From Scatophagus argus (taxonomy: Eukaryota > Chordata > Actinopteri > Scatophagidae): a stretch of 64,000 nucleotides of DNA. The notes below the pieces were generated by a model, which was given only the letters and a program-made list of their open reading frames with translations, searched no databases and was not told the DNA's origin. Made by a program: the position numbers and the translations under genes. Every line of letters starts with the position of its first letter. Within the stretch, counting starts at the first letter, position 1. Positions 58,167-64,000 of this stretch are shown here, piece after piece. The DNA is taken from the NCBI RefSeq assembly GCF_020382885.2, contig NC_058496.1, positions 22,796,501-22,860,500 of the forward strand. The letters are read 5' to 3'.

Positions 58167-61100
58167 ATGGAGCTCTATCTCGACCTGCACTCACAGCCCT
58201 GCCGCTCCGTCTTCCTGTTTGCCAAAGTGAACGGGATTCCCTTTGAGCTTAAGTTTGTGGACCTCACTGCAGGTAATCTCACACTGCCAGACAGACGCAG
58301 AGTGTTTTACTTCAAGGTTTAGTCTTTTTGCTCTCATTTCTCTTTTAAAAAGTCTCTTATTTTGGGCTTTTGGAAATATGCAGAACGTTATATGTAGAGT
58401 TGAATGACCCGCAAACCTTGGAACTAGAAGATGATTGGAAGCTCCCTCCCCAGAAATCTGCATCGTTATATTTCCAATCATCTTCTTTTCTTCATGTTGA
58501 ATCATGGACGTAATTTAGGGGGGGGGGGCACAGGGGACATGTCCCCATGCACTTTTCAACAGGCCGTTTTGGTCCGCTGTACTTTTTACCGTCAAAAAAA
58601 CAATGTTATGTTATAGTAAACAGAGAGCCGTCAAGCACTAGGACCAAGCGGAAAACGGCCGCTCAAGCTGAAGCCTGTTTCCCTTAGTTTAGCCCGCCCA
58701 TAAGCTCCTCGATTGGCTCTGCCCTTTCTTGTGTGATTGGCCGTTCCTGCTGTCACTCCACGCTGCAATCTGCTACTGTAAATTGGGCATTTGCTAATTC
58801 AGAAGATGTACTGGGGAGGGAAAATCAAATGAAGAAAAGCAGGCCACAGCAGGTAAGTAGGGAGAGTTACAAAAATCACATTTTGCTTGATGTATTCTCA
58901 TTCACATATTTTACTCTTTTTCTCCAAATGCCAGAGAAACCCCTTTTGCTCAGTTGTGTGCTATGAATATTCTTTTTTTCTATTTATAGTTCAACACAAA
59001 CAAACACATGTCTGTGATTCTCGTTGTGTGTGTTTGCTTGTTTCAGGGCAGCAGTACAGTGAGGAGTTTGGTAAAATCAGCATCATAAGGAAGATTCCTG
59101 TTATGAAGGACGGAAGCTTCATTCTGACTGAGAGGTATGACAACAGACTGAGTTTAGGAGAAGGTGTCAAAGAAGGAAGGAATTTTTAAAAAGCCTTTAT
59201 TATGGTAGCTGAATCATTAAAAAAAAGCTTCAACCACCGGCTCTTAATCAGAAAGGAATAATTACTGCTTTGAAATCCTTTAAATGGCACCTATTCATTC
59301 ATTCACATTCAAAATCACCATGTGTGGAGAAACTTGGTTTTCACTGGGAAGGAAGGCATGAAAAGTTGTAATCTGACATTACAGGTAACTTGTAAGCAAA
59401 GCCATCGGACAAATGGAATAAAAGGTTGTTGTTGTACAAAATAGAAATACTCAAGCAACATACCTGAAATTTGCACTTGAGCACAGTACTTGAGTAAATG
59501 TACTTCATTCCACCACTGTTGCTTGCACATTCAAATGCAAGTTCTTTGCACTTTAAGGGAGTTCGTCCGTAAAAAGGATCTGCAAGTTTCAAGATGTGCC
59601 TGGCAAATTAAAACTCCATGTTATCAGCAAAAGTCTTTTCCACTCTTTCCCAAAAGAGGGAAGTTGTGTAAAGACAGTGTTATGTTTTGTCAGGTTGATT
59701 TATTGTCTTAAGCACCCTATGTAAAGCAATAAATTGGGTAGCTTGTGTGACTGGTGGGATTAAAATTGTACCCCAGAAAGGCTAATTTTTCACTGAGTGG
59801 GCATTAAAGAGGCTATTATTCATGTTGTTGATGTGTTTATTTATTTATTTTCATGAGGTGAGGAAGAGAGAGTTCCCAACTAGGATTTGCACTGTGGTTT
59901 TGTAGTTTGTGGTTGACATCTTACCCCTAAACCCCCAAATGCCCTTTGATTAATCAATTCATATGTAGTCAGACAGTTAGCGCCTGTCCTGGTTCACATT
60001 ACTTGTACATTTCAATAAATATATGTTCAGGTTTCCTGGTTAGTTGATACTATTTCCAGTGCAACTCAACAACAATGAGATAAAACAGTTTTACAAACAC
60101 CACACAACAGATGTTCTGTCACGTATAACATTCTCTTGTTCCTCTTATTGTCATCATGCTGTCTGTTCTGCAGTGTTGCGATCCTGAAGTACATGGTGCA
60201 AAAATATTCATCGTCAGTGGCAGATCACTGGTATCCGGCTGACTTGCAGCAGCGAGCTCGTGTTAATGAATACCTGTCCTGGCAGCACATGAACCTCAGA
60301 TCTCACGGATCAAAGGTCTTCCTGCTCAGGGTACGAGTCCCAGATGAACCCGCCTGTGCTCTGTCCTCATCTGACCTTCTTCAGTGCACACATTTCAACT
60401 ATTTGGACAAGATTATTGATTATGCCACGTTTACAGAATCTTACAGTATCTTCTAACACAAGTCATGCTCGTGTCTCTGTGAAGCTGTACTCAAAGCAAT
60501 GTTTTGAGCTAAGCATGCTAATAAGCTCAGAATTTGTGTTTTGTGCTAACATTTGCAAATTAGCACAAACACGAATAAAGAAAAAATAAGTTGCACATCG
60601 GGTATCATTTCCAGCTGTCATCTTGGGACTACTGGCAATGCTACTTCACTGACTGCTGCTGCTGCTGGTACTGCCAAGGTCAGGTTGATCTGTGTGTGTC
60701 TCTCTGAACAGACTCTGTTTCCTATCATCATGGGCTCTGAGGCTCCGAAGGAGAAGATGGATGCTGCTATCGAGGACCTGAATCAGTCACTCAACCTGCT
60801 GGAGGAGAAATTCCTGCAGAACAAACCGTTTATCGTCGGTGACAAAATCTCTCTGGCCGATCTGGTGGCTGTAGTTGAGATCATGCAGGTAATACTGTTA
60901 CTATTTCTATTACTACTACTACTACTTAACTTACTATTCAGTTTATTTATATAGTGCCAATTCACAACAAAAATTATCTCATGACACTTTCCAATTAGAG
61001 CAGGTCTAGACCAAACTCTTTAATTAAATTGTAATACAGAGAGCCCAACATTCCCCCTTGAGCAAGCACTTGGCGACAGTGGCGAGGAAAAACTGCCTTT

Positions 61101-61998
61101 TAAAAGGCAGAAACCTCAGAGCAGACCCCGGCTCAAGATGGGCGGCCATATCTGCCTTGACCGGTTGGGTTGAGAGAGAGGTAGAGGGGGGCGGGGCATG
61201 AGAGAAGGAGTGCACAAGCAGAGATGCATAGCAGCAGTAATAATACCAGAAGTATTGGAACTGTAGATAATGATATTAGTATATAATGATGATCACAATG
61301 AACTATCATACTACGGGTAAGTTAATGTAAGTAAAAACTTTGTTAATGTAGGACAAAACCTGGGTTACCTGATACTACAACTACTAGTAGTTCTGTGCAG
61401 AGTCTGCATGTTCTCCCTGTGCCTGCGTGGGTTTTCTCCGGGTACTCCGGCTTCCTCCCACAATCCCAAAAACATGCACATTATTTTAACTGGCCACTCT
61501 ACATTGCCCCTAGATGTCAGTGTGAGAGCGTGTCTGTCTTTGTGTGTTGGCCCTGTGATTGACTGGCGACCAGTCCAGGTTGTACCCCGCCTCTCGCCCG
61601 TAGTCAGCTGGGATAGAGTCCAGCTCCCCCCAAGACCCTGATGGATAAGTGATACAGAGAATGGATGGATGGATGGAACCAGATCTGTAAATTTTCATGT
61701 CCATATTACTGCAATCTCATTTCAATTAACTGCAGTATTGTCTTTGAAATAAATAAAACAATAAGCATGTGTATGGATGTTGTGTTTGCTGTGTGCTTTG
61801 CAGCCTGTTGGAAGTGGCCTGGATGTGTTTGAAGGACGGCCGAAGCTGGGCGCCTGGAGAGGGCGTGTGAAGAAGGAGCTTGGTGAAAAATTGTTTGACG
61901 AAGCCCACGAGGTAACCATGAAGGTCAGCAGCCTGCCGCAGAGGATGCAGGGCCAGCTGGAGATGCTCAAACCAAAGTTGCAGAAGCTTTTCAAATGA
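58167..61998 (+). CDS. gstt1: Glutathione S-transferase theta
   Basis: Cytosolic enzyme that joins glutathione to small electrophiles or reduces peroxides. Five exons join in frame: 58167-58272, 59047-59134, 60174-60330, 60712-60888, 61804-61998; 240 residues, the same as human GSTT1. The N-terminal thioredoxin-like half shows [20 protein letters not shown] with the theta catalytic serine S9, the cis-proline segment KIPVMKDG (P53) and the glutathione-binding TES (63-65). The helical half shows [44 protein letters not shown] and [15 protein letters not shown]9 instead of a catalytic tyrosine sets theta apart from alpha, mu and pi classes. The frame stays open upstream to an ATG at 57906 (87 extra codons), but the conserved start is 58167. 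Theta 1 versus theta 2 is judged by similarity only. Confidence 0.95.
58426..58486. repeat. 15-bp perfect inverted repeat
   Basis: AGAAGATGATTGGAA at 58426-58440 is the reverse complement of 58472-58486, with a 31-nt spacer. It lies in gstt1 intron 1 just before a hAT-like remnant. Confidence 0.7.
58500..58860 (+). mobile_element. Possible hAT-like element 5' remnant
   Basis: Starts ATCATGGACGTAATTTAGGG with a G10 run and GGGGACATGTCCCCATGCA, a phrase found at the start of a fish DNA-transposon family. It reaches a possible short exon (ATGAAGAAAAGCAGGCCACA then GCAG|GTAAGT) at 58830-58856, as seen at the start of spliced hAT-type transposases. No catalytic part follows. Class assignment is uncertain. 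Confidence 0.35.
60935..61215 (+). repeat. Dispersed repeat, TTTATTTATATAGTGCCAAT type
   Basis: Runs from TTCAGTTTATTTATATAGTG through AGCAGGTCTAGACCAAACTC, CCCCCTTGAGCAAGCACTTG and CAGTGGCGAGGAAAAACTGC to GGGGCGGGGCATGAGAGAAG. It is a very common teleost interspersed repeat; a truncated copy is at 23433. In gstt1 intron 4. Confidence 0.6.
61394..61677 (+). mobile_element. SINE copy, 5' head truncated
   Basis: Begins in the body at TGCAGAGTCTGCATGTTCTC and runs to ATGGATGGATGGA; the tRNA-like head is missing. In gstt1 intron 4, only 127 bp before exon 5. Same family as 62533. Confidence 0.7.
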
Positions 61999-62465
61999 AG
62001 AGGCTTTTCTGTACTGAGATAATACAACTGTTATTAATGTTTGATGATTTTTATTACAATTGTCATGAAGCAAAGAGAAGCTGCTCGTTTAGCCAGCTTA
62101 CACATATTGAACTGTTTGGTAAGCTGTGCAGCTCTTTGTCAACATTGTGCCAAACCTCTTTAATGATTTAGGTTAAGACTCATGTTAAGTTCATTCCTTC
62201 CTTCCTCGAAATTAAACATAATTTCGCTTTGACCAGAAAAAAATAAGTTTTTATTTCCATGCAGTAAATTACGGTATGAACAAAGTCTAGAAATGTACAA
62301 AATGCTAACTATGGATCTCTGGGAATAATTGTCAGGAAAAAAATGAGGACAAATGTGCTTTATAACAACTTATTGTATATTTTTTTCTGCTGATCTTTTG
62401 TGAATTAGAATTCATGATCCCTATGCCAAAACATGAAAATGATGCTGATCAGAATTTTTTTTATG

Positions 62466-62471
62466 AATAAA
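62466..62471 (+). terminator. gstt1: Candidate poly(A) signal for gstt1
   Basis: AATAAA 468 bp after the gstt1 stop, followed by T-rich sequence. A variant ATTAAA at 62211-62216 is nearer and could be used instead. Confidence 0.4.
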
Positions 62472-62520
62472 CAAATTTGTCTATTGTTAAATATTTTGTC
62501 AGCTTGATTTCTGAAATTAT

Positions 62521-62867
62521 GTTTTTAGTTTTGCGGCACAGTGGTGCAGTGGTTAGCACTGTCGCCTCATAGCAAGAGGGTTCCAGGTTCGAATCCCGGT
62601 CTGGGCCCTTCTATGTTTGCCTGTGTGGGTTTTCTCCGGGTACTCCGGCTTCCTCCCACAACACCAAAAACATGCACATTAGGTAAATTGGCTACTCTAA
62701 ATTGCCCCTAGGTGTGAGTGTGAGAGTGTGTGTTGGCCCTGCGATTGACTGGCGACCAGTCCAGGGTGAACCCCGCCTCTCGCCCGTAGTCAGCTGGGAC
62801 AGGCTCCAGCTCCCCCGTGACCCTGACGGATAAGCGGTATAGAAAATGGATGGATGTTTTTAGTTTT
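62521..62867 (+). mobile_element. Full-length tRNA-derived SINE with target-site duplications
   Basis: The element itself is about 62533-62855. The head has the Pol III A box TGGTGCAGTGG (62544-62554) and B box GGTTCGAATCC (62587-62597); the body ends GGATAAGCGGTATAGAAAAT-GGATGGATG. The flanks are the same 12 bp, GTTTTTAGTTTT, at 62521-62532 and 62856-62867, a direct target-site duplication. Intact boxes and an exact duplication mean a fairly recent insertion. It serves as the reference for the five damaged copies in this window. Confidence 0.85.
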
Positions 62868-64000
62868 TAGTCTGTGAAATAGATTTCCTTAAACATTAGG
62901 TTATAGGTCTTCAACATGGAAGGAAACATGCTGAGCTAAACTGAAACCAACACAGACATTACGTTTATTTTCACGCTCCTCGTTATGATATGAGATATAT
63001 ATTAATGCAGTGAGGCTGCAGATTACAATTGAATTACTATTAAAAGTCCTGCATTCAAAATTATGCTTGACAATATTAATCATGCAGACTATCCCCTTTG
63101 AGAGAATCACACATTTTTGAAACACTAACCTTTAGAAATTTGATGTTGCAGCTGGGCTCATTGGTGCTGCACCATACAGTACCACCATACAACTAAAAAA
63201 ACTAAACTGCCATTTTCAGCTACAGCCATCAAAGAAATGTTGGTGGAGTGGAGTAGAAGTATTACATGGCATAACATGGAAATTCCCCAAAATGTGCTGT
63301 AGTGAGGCAGATGCTCTCTGATACATTCCAGCTCTGCACACATGACTGCTGCAGAGGCAGAGTCATTGTTTCCTTATGGGACAATTTGTTCAATGTGGTC
63401 AGTTTTCCTCACAGCGATCCACTTGTCCTGCGGGGAACAAGAAGGTCTTTATTTCCAAGAAAATCAGGAAAAAATGTGGAAATGGAAGAAGTATTGAGTT
63501 TGCTTTCCAAAGCAGACATGTTCTATTTGTATTAAAGAAAAATTAGTCAGAGTTTTGTGGAAGAGCTTAATTTGGGGTAACTGGACTTCGGTTTAAAAGC
63601 GAAGAAGTTCTGTTCTTTTTATTTATCTCTCAGTATGTTCACCTGTGTACACAGTGAGGGAGCCTTTTCGGCATGAGTCTGACTGACTTGAAATCACGAA
63701 GATTTAGATCCCTCATGTGATCATAGTGGAGACAACACTGACATCTAGTGCGTGTCTTAAGCTACAACTAGTTCACTGATGAACTGTATTTGTTGTCCTA
63801 TAACAAAAACATTTTCAAATCTGCCAGATGTGTTGATAGATATATTTGGAACAATTGGGAAAATCACAAACTCGCACCCCAGTGGCTGTGGCAGTCACTT
63901 TTCAAAATGGCCACAACCGGTTTCCCGTCCTATTAGAACCACATGCAGTAACAAACATAATCTATATCCTTCAGAATAAAATAAAATTCTTGAAATTCTA
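62868..64000. other. Intergenic 3' flank, no gene seen
   Basis: No recognisable exon, RNA gene or repeat end. The largest open frame (63302-63535, plus) has no familiar motif. A neighbouring gene may begin beyond the window. Confidence 0.5.

Noticed and set aside
63302..63535. 77-codon frame at the right end
   Set aside because: No recognisable motif, no splice-supported extension and no promoter or poly(A) context.

Overview
The window is vertebrate nuclear DNA, almost certainly from a ray-finned fish. Genes are split into short exons with GT-AG introns, there are long non-coding stretches, and the repeats are typical of teleosts: Tc1-like elements with several deletion derivatives, tRNA-derived SINE copies, LINE relics, hAT-like pieces and microsatellites. 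The species cannot be named from sequence alone. Nothing prokaryotic, no CRISPR array and no viral gene was seen.

Layout, left to right. At 1-882 (minus) is the 5' part of an unrecognised coiled-coil gene that is open over 294 codons without an intron and runs off the left edge. It has a TATA box and a repeated 10-mer upstream. 1.1-8.1 kb is intergenic and holds a Tc1 element with long terminal inverted repeats, a LINE reverse-transcriptase scrap and an internally deleted Tc1 copy. 8109-14223 (minus) is a seven-exon derlin gene, best read as derl3. 18449-42112 (minus) is an eight-exon mmp11 (stromelysin-3) gene, with signal-peptide exon 1 lying about 14 kb upstream of exon 2. Intron 1 is full of relic transposons and has a perfect 26-bp hairpin beside its donor. 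42.2-52.6 kb is intergenic. 52852-56524 (plus) is a seven-exon coiled-coil gene resembling the CFAP157/DUF4515 group, with a partly deleted tandem duplication across its promoter and first exon and a decayed tRNA-Ser-like sequence in intron 4. 58167-61998 (plus) is a complete five-exon theta-class glutathione S-transferase (gstt1-like). The last 2 kb holds an almost intact SINE with target-site duplications and no recognised gene.

The linkage derl3 - mmp11 - GST theta matches what I recall of the human 22q11.23 cluster (MMP11, SMARCB1, DERL3, GSTT), so this is a conserved vertebrate block. The genes do not form one pathway: derlin acts in ER-associated degradation, MMP11 is a furin-activated secreted metalloproteinase, GSTT conjugates or reduces electrophiles, and the coiled-coil proteins are probably structural, perhaps ciliary. 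Exon joins below were built by hand from reading frame, splice dinucleotides and remembered family sequences. No convincing undescribed multi-gene system is visible; the most unusual items are the hairpin, the promoter/exon-1 duplication and the unassigned coiled-coil gene at the left edge.
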